From the NCBI GenBank assembly GCA_030066245.1, contig JASJBY010000007.1:1-27892 (forward strand): a stretch of 27,892 bases of DNA, in the 5' to 3' direction. Shown here piece by piece: positions 1 to 7,259 of the stretch. The number at the start of each line of letters is the position of its first letter. Positions within the stretch are counted from its first letter, which is position 1. The translations under genes and the position numbers were made by a program. The stretch comes from Gammaproteobacteria bacterium (lineage in GTDB: Bacteria > Pseudomonadota > Gammaproteobacteria > JAABTG01). The notes below the pieces were generated by a model, which was not told the origin of the DNA, did not search any database, and saw only the letters and a program-made list of their open reading frames with translations.

Positions 1-27
1 TACCTTGAGGTCTTGCTTCTAGCGTAG

Positions 28-53
28 GTTGGGCAAAGCGAAGCGTGCCCAAC
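28..53. repeat. REP-like palindrome
   Basis: The arms GTTGGGCA (28-35) and TGCCCAAC (46-53) are a perfect 8-bp inverted repeat around a 10-base loop, AAGCGAAGCG. Sequences of this form are common dispersed intergenic repeats in proteobacteria. Only one copy was found in the window, so the repeat assignment rests on resemblance. It lies upstream of the small antitoxin gene, with no T-tract that would make it a terminator. Confidence 0.5.
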
Positions 54-177
54 AAAGGTCCGCATGAGCAACCGGGGGACTGGCATCAAGCCGCGCCGCC
101 TCTGCCCATTTCTAGTCCTTGTATTCGGCATGAAGAAAGCGGGAAAAAAGGCCGGTATCCGCATACTGGAGTAAAGC

Positions 178-399
178 ATGAGGATTTACACCTACTCAGA
201 AGCCAGACAGCAACTTGCTAAGTTGCTAGACGAGGCACGGCGCGGCGAAGTCCTTATTCGCCGACGCGACGGTGCAACATTTGGTCTGGCACCGAAACAA
301 TTACCCGCCTCTCCTTTCGATATGCCGGGCATCAAGACTTCCGCAAGAACACCAGATATACTCGAAGCGATACGAGAGTCGCGCGCACCAAAACAGTAA
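178..399 (+). CDS. Phd/YefM-type antitoxin, orphan
   Basis: Encodes 73 residues. The N-terminus MRIYTYSEARQQLAKLLDEA matches the start of the Phd/YefM fold, which dimerises, binds its own operator and neutralises a toxin (often PIN/VapC or RelE type) through its C-terminus. A ribosome-binding site GGAG sits six bases before the ATG, which supports this start. The C-terminal third, rich in Pro, Arg and Ser, is where toxin contacts would lie. No toxin gene follows: after the stop there are only about 60 bases before the convergent 3' end of the DUF3616 gene, and no toxin-like frame lies upstream. It may be an orphan left by toxin loss, or may regulate a toxin elsewhere. The family call is by pattern and moderately sure; the partner is unknown. 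Confidence 0.7.
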   Translation: MRIYTYSEARQQLAKLLDEARRGEVLIRRRDGATFGLAPKQLPASPFDMPGIKTSARTPDILEAIRESRAPKQ

Positions 400-461
400 A
401 CACGGAGCACGGGGTCACCTATTAGCGTGCCCCGCGAACCGGCTGACGCGGATTTCCCGGA

Positions 462-1433
462 CTAACGGAGAAGCGCCTTCAATTCCTCATACTGTGTCTC
501 GGACAGGAGGGAATACCGTCCCGGTCTTTCCTCCTTCTCGTCACCGTCATCACTGACGATGCAAATGGTCTGCCGACCATCGACGGTGGCGGGGCTGACG
601 CCTTCCGGTTGGACTTTCACGCCATCTTGTTCCATGTCGAAGCATGCGACCTGCGTGCAGCGATCCTGTCCGTCCCAAAACCAGAGAAGGAACTTCGATT
701 TGGAGGGAGTCGTAGCCAGCTCGCAGTCGAATTCTTCCTGTCCGGAGACACTCTTGCCACTGACTAATAGATAGTCGTCTAGATCAGGAACATGGGAAAG
801 GGCACGAATTCCGCCGTTCTTCAGATCCAGGGGCACACAACTGGCGAACACGCCATATTTGGCCGCTTCCTCGCCGTAGGCTTGCCGTAAACCGTATGTT
901 TTGACCACCAGAGCCTTCTCATCCAGGAGAGGGCTGCGCAGGCCGATCAGAAACTCATTGCCCTGATTGGCAAAGCCCTCGATGTTGAACTCCTCATCGG
1001 CGAAATCCTTGTCGTCCAATTGAGGATGCTTAGCCTCCAGAGCTTGCTTGGCCCGCTTCTTAAGGTGGTCGGCTCCCCGCGCATCCTCCAAGTGGGACAC
1101 CCGGTCTCCGCTGAGCTGGAAGCGCGCAATCCGTCTGGCACTGTTCGCGTCTTCATCATCGTCTGCGCTGTGGGATGTAATGACGTAAAGCCAATCGTCC
1201 AGCTGGACCACCCCTTCCAGGTCATCCAGCTCGGGGCTTTCGGGAAAATCCAGCTTCCGGGAATGCAGCTTGCCGTCATCTCCCACCTCTGCGACGAACA
1301 GTGCCTTCTCCGGGCTGGTATCGTTGACGATCAGAAAGCGCCCATCCTGATGCGAGAGTTGCGCGACCGCAGATGGCTCGGAGAGGAGATCCTTTTCGGT
1401 ACCAACGAATTGCGTGAACTGGATTTGAATCAT
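462..1433 (-). CDS. DUF3616-type protein (predicted beta-propeller)
   Basis: Encodes 323 residues with no signal peptide or membrane segment, so it is probably cytoplasmic. It resembles DUF3616 proteins: an early segment in which a stored fact is read out (SHQDGRFLIVNDTSPEKALF), a central DLEGVVQLDDWLYVITSHS, then FNIEGFANQGNEFLIGLRSP and a late PEGVSPATVDGRQTICIVSD. These spaced blade-like strands, each with an acidic/Gly turn, suggest a beta-propeller related to esterase-like phytases, but that family's function is not established and no catalytic residue can be assigned. The sequence is very acidic. AAGGA lies about ten bases before the ATG, supporting the start. It stands alone, convergent with the orphan antitoxin. 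Its substrate is unknown. Confidence 0.65.
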   Translation of the reverse strand: MIQIQFTQFVGTEKDLLSEPSAVAQLSHQDGRFLIVNDTSPEKALFVAEVGDDGKLHSRKLDFPESPELDDLEGVVQLDDWLYVITSHSADDDEDANSARRIARFQLSGDRVSHLEDARGADHLKKRAKQALEAKHPQLDDKDFADEEFNIEGFANQGNEFLIGLRSPLLDEKALVVKTYGLRQAYGEEAAKYGVFASCVPLDLKNGGIRALSHVPDLDDYLLVSGKSVSGQEEFDCELATTPSKSKFLLWFWDGQDRCTQVACFDMEQDGVKVQPEGVSPATVDGRQTICIVSDDGDEKEERPGRYSLLSETQYEELKALLR

Positions 1434-1822
1434 TTTTCTTACTTCCTTCTGAGTGGCTGGCTTACGGACGGTTTACCAGTGTTGAACCTCGGTATTCTGT
1501 TTCGGTAGTTTTGATCGCTTCAGAACGCCTGGCAACCATGCTCTGGCAAAGCCGGACGCTTTCATTTTGTGAGCCGCCCAAAGTGGCTTTCGCCCTGCGA
1601 CCTGCTTCAGCTGGCTTCTACCCCGAAGTGCTCTGGCGACTCTCGGCCATCTGTTGGAGAAGGCGCAGACCACGGCTACCGAGCCAGGAACGCGCGTGCA
1701 GATGCACCACCAAGGGGTACGCTTTGCAGTCTTCCACTCGGTATGGTGGCGGACGACCTGGCGCCATGGTAGGCAATTTTGGCAAAAACTCCACAGCCAC
1801 GGGAGGTGGCCATGGAAACCTT
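1434..1822. other. Gene-poor stretch
   Basis: This 389-base stretch between the DUF3616 start and the end of the ribbon-helix-helix gene has open frames on both strands, but none has normal protein composition: the translations are dominated by Trp, Arg, Pro and Cys and do not resemble known families. No tRNA, terminator or clear repeat was seen. It may be a decayed remnant, for example of the toxin partner of the neighbouring antitoxin, but nothing recognisable remains. Confidence 0.4.
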
Positions 1823-2035
1823 TCATTTCGCGGACTTCGACGCCTTCGCCGAAACGGCGCGGGATGTGGACTGCACCGTTTCAACCATTCTCGACAACGC
1901 GTCCCGAATCAACTGTGCCTCGCTGATTCCCCGAGTGCTCGCAAGGCGTGAGATCTTGCCCTTAAGGTCCTCGGGCAGATCGAGGGTCGTTTTCTGAATG
2001 CTATGCACCCTGCCATACATTCCAAGGATAGTCAT
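1823..2035 (-). CDS. Ribbon-helix-helix (CopG-type) antitoxin-like protein
   Basis: Encodes up to 70 residues. The core QKTTLDLPEDLKGKISRLAS followed by GISEAQLIRDALSRMV is a canonical ribbon-helix-helix: a beta strand that enters the DNA major groove, then two helices that form the dimer. Such proteins are typically antitoxins that repress their own operon (VapB/CopG types). The start is uncertain: ATG at 2035 has no strong ribosome-binding site, and the second ATG (2020) would give 65 residues and begin closer to the domain. The Ser/Ala/Lys-rich tail is where a toxin would bind. A downstream frame overlaps the stop as ATGA, the geometry expected for a toxin gene, but its translation resembles no toxin. 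It is called as a probable orphan antitoxin. Confidence 0.6.
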   Translation of the reverse strand: MTILGMYGRVHSIQKTTLDLPEDLKGKISRLASTRGISEAQLIRDALSRMVETVQSTSRAVSAKASKSAK

Positions 2036-2293
2036 GACACGGGCCAGTGCTGCTTAAATCAGGTCGAGTGGGTGGGAACCTGTCCACTTGTCCAACGCTG
2101 CCCAGACCATCGGGATAGTTCGAACTAGCATGGGAATTAAAGTGTCGATGCGCACGAAGACGGTCTTGGTTGCGGCCTTGAGCGCTCGAAGGCGAGGGTC
2201 GAGCAAAGCGTGACTTGACTCGTGTGGATGTCAATGCGGTGTCACAACAGACAGGCTTGAAGCTGCGGCCAACCCCGAACGACCCTCCTGCCG
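2036..2293. other. Intergenic stretch without a convincing gene
   Basis: No supported gene was found between the ribbon-helix-helix gene and the 3' end of the transporter. Small minus-strand frames cross it but have composition typical of chance frames. It should hold the promoter of the minus-strand antitoxin gene, but no well-spaced -35/-10 pair could be identified. Confidence 0.4.
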
Positions 2294-2335
2294 AATCACA
2301 AATCACGATCCACGAATCACGTCTCACGATTCACG
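2294..2335. repeat. Tandem 7-bp repeat, six units
   Basis: Six consecutive heptamers read on the plus strand AATCACA, AATCACG, ATCCACG, AATCACG, TCTCACG, ATTCACG. The dominant unit is AATCACG; on the minus strand it reads CGTGATT/CGTGAAT. The array crosses the stop codon of the minus-strand transporter gene (stop at 2324-2326), so the last three codons (Arg-Glu-Ser) lie within it. Because 7 is not a multiple of 3, a change in unit number would shift the frame of the protein's end. Confidence 0.75.
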
Positions 2336-3238
2336 TCTCCTCCCCCAGTACGCGGCCAGCGCGGCTCCCGAAAGATTGTGCCAGATGCTGAAAACGGCTC
2401 CGGGGAGCGCGGCGGCGGCTGAAAAGTATTTCATGGCCAGGGCGACCCCAAGGCCCGAGTTCTGCATGCCCACTTCGATGGCCAGGGTGCGACAGGTGGT
2501 CTTATCCTGTCCGAGCCAGCGGGGCAGCCAATAGCCGGTGCCGAGGCCCAGCAGGTTGTGCAGCATCACCGAGGCGATGACCGGAAGGACGAGACGCTGC
2601 AGCTGGGGTTCATTGACGGCTACGATGATGGCGATAATCAGCACGATAGCCAACACGGACAGGGCTGGAAACACATCCCGGAAGCCATGAAGTCGGGGTC
2701 CCAGCCAGGTGTTCACGAGGACACCCAGCGTGACGGGCACCACGACGATCTTGAGGATGCTGAGCAGCATCTGACCCACGGGAACCGGGACCGTCTGACC
2801 CACGTACAGCCAGGTGAGCACGGGTGTCATGAACACCGCCACCACGGTGGAAACCGCGGTCAGGGTGATGGACAAGGCCACGTTCCCCTTGCTCAGATAA
2901 CAAACCACGTTGGAAGCGGTTCCCCCCGGACAGGCCCCCACGAGCACCAGGCCTGCCATGAGTTGCGGGGGAAGGCGCAGGGCTACGGCGATGAGCCAGG
3001 CCGCCAGAGGCATGACAAGGAATTGAAGCCCCACCCCCAGGGCTACCACCCCAGGGATGCGCAGCACACGCCTGAAGCTCTCGAAGGTGAGGGTCATGCC
3101 CATGCCGAACATGACCAGGCCCAGGAGGGGCACGATGGCCGGCTTCAGCGGAACGAAGATTTGCGGGAGATACGCGGCCACGGCTGAGAGCGCGATGGCG
3201 ATCCATGGAAATCCGCGGGTAATGACTTGAGCCCACAT
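2324..3238 (-). CDS. Bile acid:sodium symporter family (BASS) transporter
   Basis: Encodes 304 residues, mostly hydrophobic, with roughly nine or ten membrane segments, the usual BASS size and topology. The hallmark core GACPGGTASNVVCYLSKGN around residues 101-119 is the crossover motif (Pro-Gly-Gly followed by Ser-Asn) that lines the substrate site, and a second polar region, EVGMQNSGLGVALA, lies in the C-terminal half. Family members carry organic anions such as bile acids, pyruvate, pantoate or glucosinolate-pathway acids with sodium; the substrate here cannot be told from sequence. The gene follows pnp on the same strand but is cut off from it by an intrinsic terminator, so it probably has its own promoter. 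Its last three codons are formed by a 7-bp tandem repeat. Confidence 0.85.
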   Translation of the reverse strand: MWAQVITRGFPWIAIALSAVAAYLPQIFVPLKPAIVPLLGLVMFGMGMTLTFESFRRVLRIPGVVALGVGLQFLVMPLAAWLIAVALRLPPQLMAGLVLVGACPGGTASNVVCYLSKGNVALSITLTAVSTVVAVFMTPVLTWLYVGQTVPVPVGQMLLSILKIVVVPVTLGVLVNTWLGPRLHGFRDVFPALSVLAIVLIIAIIVAVNEPQLQRLVLPVIASVMLHNLLGLGTGYWLPRWLGQDKTTCRTLAIEVGMQNSGLGVALAMKYFSAAAALPGAVFSIWHNLSGAALAAYWGRRRES

Positions 3239-3250
3239 GGCGTATCTGGA

Positions 3251-3275
3251 ATAGAAAAGGGGCCTTGCGGCCCCT
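3251..3275 (-). terminator. Intrinsic terminator after pnp
   Basis: Read on the minus strand, a GGGGCC stem, a GCAA tetraloop and a GGCCCC stem are followed by TTTTCTATT. The 6-bp all-GC stem with a GNRA loop and T-tract is a textbook rho-independent terminator. It lies about 60 bases after the pnp stop and 13 bases before the start of the BASS transporter gene, so it separates the two units. Confidence 0.85.
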
Positions 3276-3335
3276 TCTTCCGTCTCGAATCTGGCTGGCA
3301 GTGAAGACGGGAAGGCTTGCGAAACCCCCAGGCGG

Positions 3336-5444
3336 CTAACTGACGGCCTCCGCCTCGACGGCCTTCATGCTCAGACGGATACGGCCCTGCTTGTCCACCT
3401 CCAGCACCTTGACCTTTACGCTGTCGCCTTCCCTAAGCTGGTCGCTGACGTTCTGTACCCGCTCGTGGGAGATCTGCGAAATGTGCACAAGGCCGTCTTT
3501 GCCAGGCAGGATGGTGACGAACGCACCGAAATCCATCAGCTTGGCCACCTTGCCTTCGTACACCATGCCGACCTCCACGTCGGCAGTCAGCTGTTGCACG
3601 CGGCGGCGCGCCTCTTCTCCCGCGGCGCTGTCCACAGAGGCGATCTTGACGGTTCCGTCATCGGTGATGTCGATAGTGGCGCCGGTCTCCTCAGTCAGGG
3701 CGCGGATAGTTGCGCCTCCCTTGCCGATCACGTCGCGGATTTTCTCGGGGTTGATCTTGAAGCTGATGATGCGCGGCGCATACGCGGACATCTCGTCCCG
3801 GGACTGCTCGATGACCTTGCCCATTTCATCGAGGATGTGCAGTCGCCCCTCGCTGGCCTGCGACAGGGCTGTCTCCATGATCTCCCGCGTGATCCCATCG
3901 ATCTTGATGTCCATCTGCAGCGCGGTTACCCCATCCCGAGTGCCCGCGACCTTGAAGTCCATGTCTCCCAGGTGGTCCTCGTCACCCATGATGTCGGAGA
4001 GAACGACGAACTCACTGCCCTCCTTTATCAAACCCATGGCGATACCGGCCACCGGCGCTTTGATCGGCACACCGGCATCCATCAGCGACAGGCTGGTGCC
4101 GCACACGGAGGCCATGGAGCTCGAGCCGTTGGATTCGGTGATCTCGGAAACTATCCTCACGACGTAGGGAAAATCGTCCATGTTGGGCATCACCGCCTGA
4201 ATGCCGCGTTTCGCCAGGCGGCCATGGCCTATCTCCCGCCGTTTCGGAGAGCCCACCCTGCCGGTCTCGTTCACGCAGTAGGGCGGAAAGTTGTAATGGA
4301 GCATGAAGGGCTCACGCCGCTCTCCCTCGATGGCGTCGATAATCTGCGCGTCGCGTCCCGTGCCGAGGGTGGTCGTGACCAGCGCCTGTGTCTCTCCGCG
4401 TGTGAACAGAGCGGAGCCGTGGGTGCGGGGTAGTACCCCGACCCGAACCGTAATGGGGCGAACCGTGCGGGTGTCCCGGCCATCGATTCGCGCCTGCCCG
4501 GACAGAATCTGACCGCGGACCAGCTCTTTCTCCTGCTTCTCGACGGCGGACGAGAGCGTTTCGGCACTCCAGCGAGGCTCGCTTCCCTCAGCGTCTGAGG
4601 CGCTCAGCGCTTCGACAACGCCTTGCCGGACCTCATTCAAGCGCTCATAGCGGGCCAGCTTCTCCGGTATCTGGTAAGCCTCACGCAACTTGTCCGTCGC
4701 TGCCCCCGCAACCGTCTCCACCAGATCGGGGTCGCCCTCCGGCGCCTGCCAGTCCCAGCGAGCTTTGCCGACCTCTGCAACCATCTCGTTGATCAGCTTG
4801 ATGACCGAACGGCTCTGCTCGTGTCCGTACATAACGGCATCCAGCATGACCTGTTCGGGAAGCTCGCGCGCTTCGGATTCCACCATGAGGACCGCGTGGT
4901 CCGTGCCCGCGACGACCAGATCAAGCTCAGAGGTGGCGACTTCGCTCAAATCGGGATTGAGGAGAAACTGGCCGTCTCGGTAGCCCACGCGAGCCGCACC
5001 GATGGGTCCGCTGAAGGGCAGTCCGGAGATGGCAACGGCCGCTGATGCACCGATGAGCGCGGGGATGTCGGGATCAATCTCCGGGTCCAGGGACATGACG
5101 GTCGCGATTATCTGAACCTCGTTGGTGAAGCCCTTGGGAAACAGGGGGCGCAAGGGACGGTCCATCAATCTGGATGTCAGGACCTCCTTTTCACTCGGCC
5201 TGCCCTCGCGGCGGAAGAACCCTCCGGGGATCTTGCCGGCGGCATAGGTGCGTTCCTGATAATCGACAGTCATCGGGAAGAAGTCGCGGCCGGGCGTTGC
5301 ATTCCGCGCGCCGACAACGGTGACCAGCACGGAAGTATCGCCTAGAGTCGCCATAACGGCACCGGTGGCCTGGCGGGCCAACTCGCCGGTTTCGAGGCTC
5401 AAGGTGTGTTTACCGTACTGGAGGGTCTTTTTCATGGGGGTCAT
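3336..5444 (-). CDS. pnp: Polyribonucleotide nucleotidyltransferase (PNPase)
   Basis: Encodes 702 residues, full length for the family. PNPase degrades RNA 3' to 5' using phosphate, releasing nucleoside diphosphates; it is a trimer and works alone or in the RNA degradosome. Order: first RNase PH domain (about 10-140), alpha-helical linker, second RNase PH domain (about 310-520, with the active-site stretch GTRDGVTALQMDIKIDGI), KH domain (about 550-610, with VIGKGGATIRALTEETGA), and S1 domain (about 620-690, with YEGKVAKLMDFGAFV). The ATG at 5444 has AGGA six bases upstream, which favours it over the next ATG four codons on. It is the last gene of the metY operon, following rpsO by about 75 bases that include a hairpin. 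Confidence 0.97.
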   Translation of the reverse strand: MTPMKKTLQYGKHTLSLETGELARQATGAVMATLGDTSVLVTVVGARNATPGRDFFPMTVDYQERTYAAGKIPGGFFRREGRPSEKEVLTSRLMDRPLRPLFPKGFTNEVQIIATVMSLDPEIDPDIPALIGASAAVAISGLPFSGPIGAARVGYRDGQFLLNPDLSEVATSELDLVVAGTDHAVLMVESEARELPEQVMLDAVMYGHEQSRSVIKLINEMVAEVGKARWDWQAPEGDPDLVETVAGAATDKLREAYQIPEKLARYERLNEVRQGVVEALSASDAEGSEPRWSAETLSSAVEKQEKELVRGQILSGQARIDGRDTRTVRPITVRVGVLPRTHGSALFTRGETQALVTTTLGTGRDAQIIDAIEGERREPFMLHYNFPPYCVNETGRVGSPKRREIGHGRLAKRGIQAVMPNMDDFPYVVRIVSEITESNGSSSMASVCGTSLSLMDAGVPIKAPVAGIAMGLIKEGSEFVVLSDIMGDEDHLGDMDFKVAGTRDGVTALQMDIKIDGITREIMETALSQASEGRLHILDEMGKVIEQSRDEMSAYAPRIISFKINPEKIRDVIGKGGATIRALTEETGATIDITDDGTVKIASVDSAAGEEARRRVQQLTADVEVGMVYEGKVAKLMDFGAFVTILPGKDGLVHISQISHERVQNVSDQLREGDSVKVKVLEVDKQGRIRLSMKAVEAEAVS

Positions 5445-5481
5445 GTGCTTTCCTAGTCAGGTGGGCGATAGGCTCCTGGCA

Positions 5482-5506
5482 ACCGCCTGCGTTGCGCGAC
5501 GGCGGT
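5482..5506 (-). other. Hairpin in the rpsO-pnp spacer
   Basis: Read on the minus strand, ACCGCC (5506-5501) can pair with GGCGGT (5487-5482) around a 13-base loop, between the rpsO stop and the pnp start. In E. coli the same spacer holds an RNase III-cleaved stem through which PNPase controls its own mRNA. There is no T-tract, so it is unlikely to be an intrinsic terminator. The processing role is an analogy. Confidence 0.4.
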
Positions 5507-5520
5507 CCCTCGACTGCAGC

Positions 5521-5790
5521 CTAGCGACGCAGGCCCAGACGGCCGATCAGGTCCCGGTACCTCATAACATCCTTCTTCTTCAGGTAATCGAGCAGCTTGC
5601 GGCGGCGGCTGACTTTCTTCAGCAGACCTTGCCGGGAATGGTGGTCGTGGATATGTGTCCTGAAGTGGTTGGATAGGTGATTTATTTCGGCGGAAAGCAG
5701 TGCGATTTGTACTTCCGCCGAACCCGTGTCATTGTCCCCTCGCCGATACTCCCGTACCACGTCAGACTTTGCCTGAGCCGTCAGAGCCAT
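5521..5790 (-). CDS. rpsO: 30S ribosomal protein S15
   Basis: Encodes 89 residues, exactly the usual size of bacterial S15. S15 binds the 16S rRNA central domain early in 30S assembly and makes an intersubunit bridge. The family features are all visible: GSAEVQIALLSAEINHLSNH, the HIHDHHSRQGLL stretch and the KLLDYLKKKD...RYRDLIGRLGLRR end. GGAG about nine bases before the ATG supports the start. It sits between truB and pnp, as in E. coli, and has its own sigma-70-like promoter in the 146-base gap upstream, so it can be expressed independently of the long operon transcript. In E. coli S15 represses its own translation through a leader pseudoknot; a comparable structure was not demonstrated here. 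Confidence 0.97.
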   Translation of the reverse strand: MALTAQAKSDVVREYRRGDNDTGSAEVQIALLSAEINHLSNHFRTHIHDHHSRQGLLKKVSRRRKLLDYLKKKDVMRYRDLIGRLGLRR

Positions 5791-5831
5791 GAGCTGTTAC
5801 TCCCGATAATCCCGTCGCAAAACAACGCGCA

Positions 5832-5860
5832 ATTGTAGCTTTCGACCGCAGTGCCGACAA
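5832..5860 (-). promoter_or_regulatory. Sigma-70-like promoter for rpsO-pnp
   Basis: On the minus strand TTGTCG (-35, 5860-5855) is separated by exactly 17 bases from TACAAT (-10, 5837-5832), both close to the consensus. The predicted start lies near 5825, about 35 bases before the rpsO ATG. An internal promoter between truB and rpsO is also known in E. coli. Confidence 0.75.
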
Positions 5861-5936
5861 TAGCCGGCTCGGTGTGGCGGCCGGATAATCTATCCCGGCA
5901 AGGGTAAGGTTTGCATGGCTGGCGAGACAGGGTCAC

Positions 5937-6857
5937 TCATTCCCCCGCGTTCAGCAGCCGGCGTGGTGCTATGCGTCCGTCATCGAGTACTTCCCCGACG
6001 CCCAGAAAGCCGCGACTGGCGGCGGACAGCCGCACCCACCCGCGAGTCGGCGCGTGTGGCACCATCACGGGTTGGCCCTGCCTGACGTAGAAAGCGGCAT
6101 CTTCGGTGAGCTGGACGCTAGGCCAGTGCTCAACTGCGGTCTCAGTGGCCAGCAGCGCGGCATCCAGTGTCCCCTCGCCTTGCCGGGCCATCTGCGCCAG
6201 TTCCTCCAGGCTCCAGGTTTTCTCGCCGTCGTAAGGCCCGGCACCCAGTCGGCGCAACTCGGACACGTGAGCGCCGCAGCCTAGTGCCTCTCCGACATCC
6301 TCTGCCAGGGTTCGGATGTAGGTGCCTTTCGAGCAACGCACATCTACCTGAACTTCGTCTCCCTCGAAGCTCAGCATGTCCATGGAATGAACCGTGACTC
6401 GGCGTGGCTGCCGCTCCACCTCGATGCCCTGGTGGGCCAGCTTGTAGAGGGGCTTGCCTTTGTACTTGATGGCGGAATGCATGGGCGGGGTCTGCTCGAT
6501 TTCGCCGACGAAGTCCGACAGCACTTGCGCCACGCGTTTGCCGGCGATGCCGTCGCTGGAGCGCCTTTGCACGACCTCACCCTCGGCATCACCCGTCGTC
6601 GTCTTCAGCCCGAGCTTGAAAGTGGCCTGATAGTGCTTGTCCGCGTTAAGCAGAAAGCTTGACACCTTGGTCGCCTCGCCAAGACAGATGGGCAACAGGC
6701 CACTGGCCAGCTTGTCCAGGCTTCCGGTATGGCCGGCCTTACGGGCGTTGAAAATCCGTTTGACGGCTTGCAGGGCCTCGTTCGAGCTCAGGCCCACCGG
6801 CTTGTCCAGCAGCACAATGCCCTGCACGTTCCGGCCTCTGCGGTGCCGGCGACCCAT
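5937..6857 (-). CDS. truB: tRNA pseudouridine-55 synthase
   Basis: Encodes 306 residues, family length. TruB converts U55 of the tRNA T-loop to pseudouridine and also acts as a tRNA folding chaperone. The N-terminal GIVLLDKPVGLSSNEALQAV and the catalytic segment HTGSLDKLASGLLPICLGEA are present; the catalytic aspartate is Asp48, the same number as in E. coli. RCSKGTYIRTLAEDVGEALG (about residues 178-197) is the conserved second motif, and a PUA-like region ends the protein. One oddity: the residue after the catalytic Asp is Lys where the usual motif has Pro (LDPLA). The start lies one base after the rbfA stop, so the two are translationally close, and AAxGTG-like sequence offers only a weak ribosome-binding site. 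Confidence 0.96.
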   Translation of the reverse strand: MGRRHRRGRNVQGIVLLDKPVGLSSNEALQAVKRIFNARKAGHTGSLDKLASGLLPICLGEATKVSSFLLNADKHYQATFKLGLKTTTGDAEGEVVQRRSSDGIAGKRVAQVLSDFVGEIEQTPPMHSAIKYKGKPLYKLAHQGIEVERQPRRVTVHSMDMLSFEGDEVQVDVRCSKGTYIRTLAEDVGEALGCGAHVSELRRLGAGPYDGEKTWSLEELAQMARQGEGTLDAALLATETAVEHWPSVQLTEDAAFYVRQGQPVMVPHAPTRGWVRLSAASRGFLGVGEVLDDGRIAPRRLLNAGE

Positions 6858-6858
6858 G

Positions 6859-7254
6859 TCAGTCGTCTCCCTCGTCGCTTACGGCACGCTCCCGTCGCCG
6901 GTCGTGTTCGACCGCCCTGTCGATCAGCTCGCTCAAATGTAACCCCCGGCTCACGGAGGTATCGTGGACAAAGCGCAGTTCCGGCACCGCGCGCATCTTG
7001 ATTCTCCTGGCCAGCCCCTTACGCAGAAAGCCTGCCGCGTGCCCCAGGGCTTGCATAGCGGGAGCGGTCGCCCCGTCGTCCGGCTCCAGGAAGGTAACGT
7101 AGATCTTGGCGTGACTGAGATCCCGGGAAATCTTCACCGCGGAGACGGTTACCGCCGCTAACCGCGGGTCACTCACTTCGCGCCGCAGCATGTCGGCAAT
7201 CTCGCGGTGGATCTGGTCCGCGACCCGCTGCGTTCTACTGAATTCCCGCGGCAT
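6859..7254 (-). CDS. rbfA: Ribosome-binding factor A
   Basis: Encodes 131 residues. RbfA is a KH-fold protein that binds the immature 30S subunit near the 5' end of 16S rRNA and helps its maturation, especially at low temperature. The characteristic start RTQRVADQIHREIADMLRRE, then VSDPRLAAVTVSAVKISRDLSHAKIYVTFL split across the central beta sheet, and the end MRAVPELRFVHDTSVSRGLHLSELID are all present. It begins five bases after the infB stop and ends one base before truB, within the unbroken metY operon. The basic, acidic-ended tail beyond residue 115 is variable in the family. Confidence 0.96.
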   Translation of the reverse strand: MPREFSRTQRVADQIHREIADMLRREVSDPRLAAVTVSAVKISRDLSHAKIYVTFLEPDDGATAPAMQALGHAAGFLRKGLARRIKMRAVPELRFVHDTSVSRGLHLSELIDRAVEHDRRRERAVSDEGDD

Positions 7255-7259
7255 GCGCC

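Noticed and set aside
1473..1826. A 117-codon minus-strand frame overlapping the ribbon-helix-helix gene end (ATGA), as a possible toxin gene
   Set aside because: The overlap is suggestive but the translation is rich in Trp, Arg and Lys with no recognised toxin motif (no PIN acidic residues, no RelE-like core). It looks like a chance frame.
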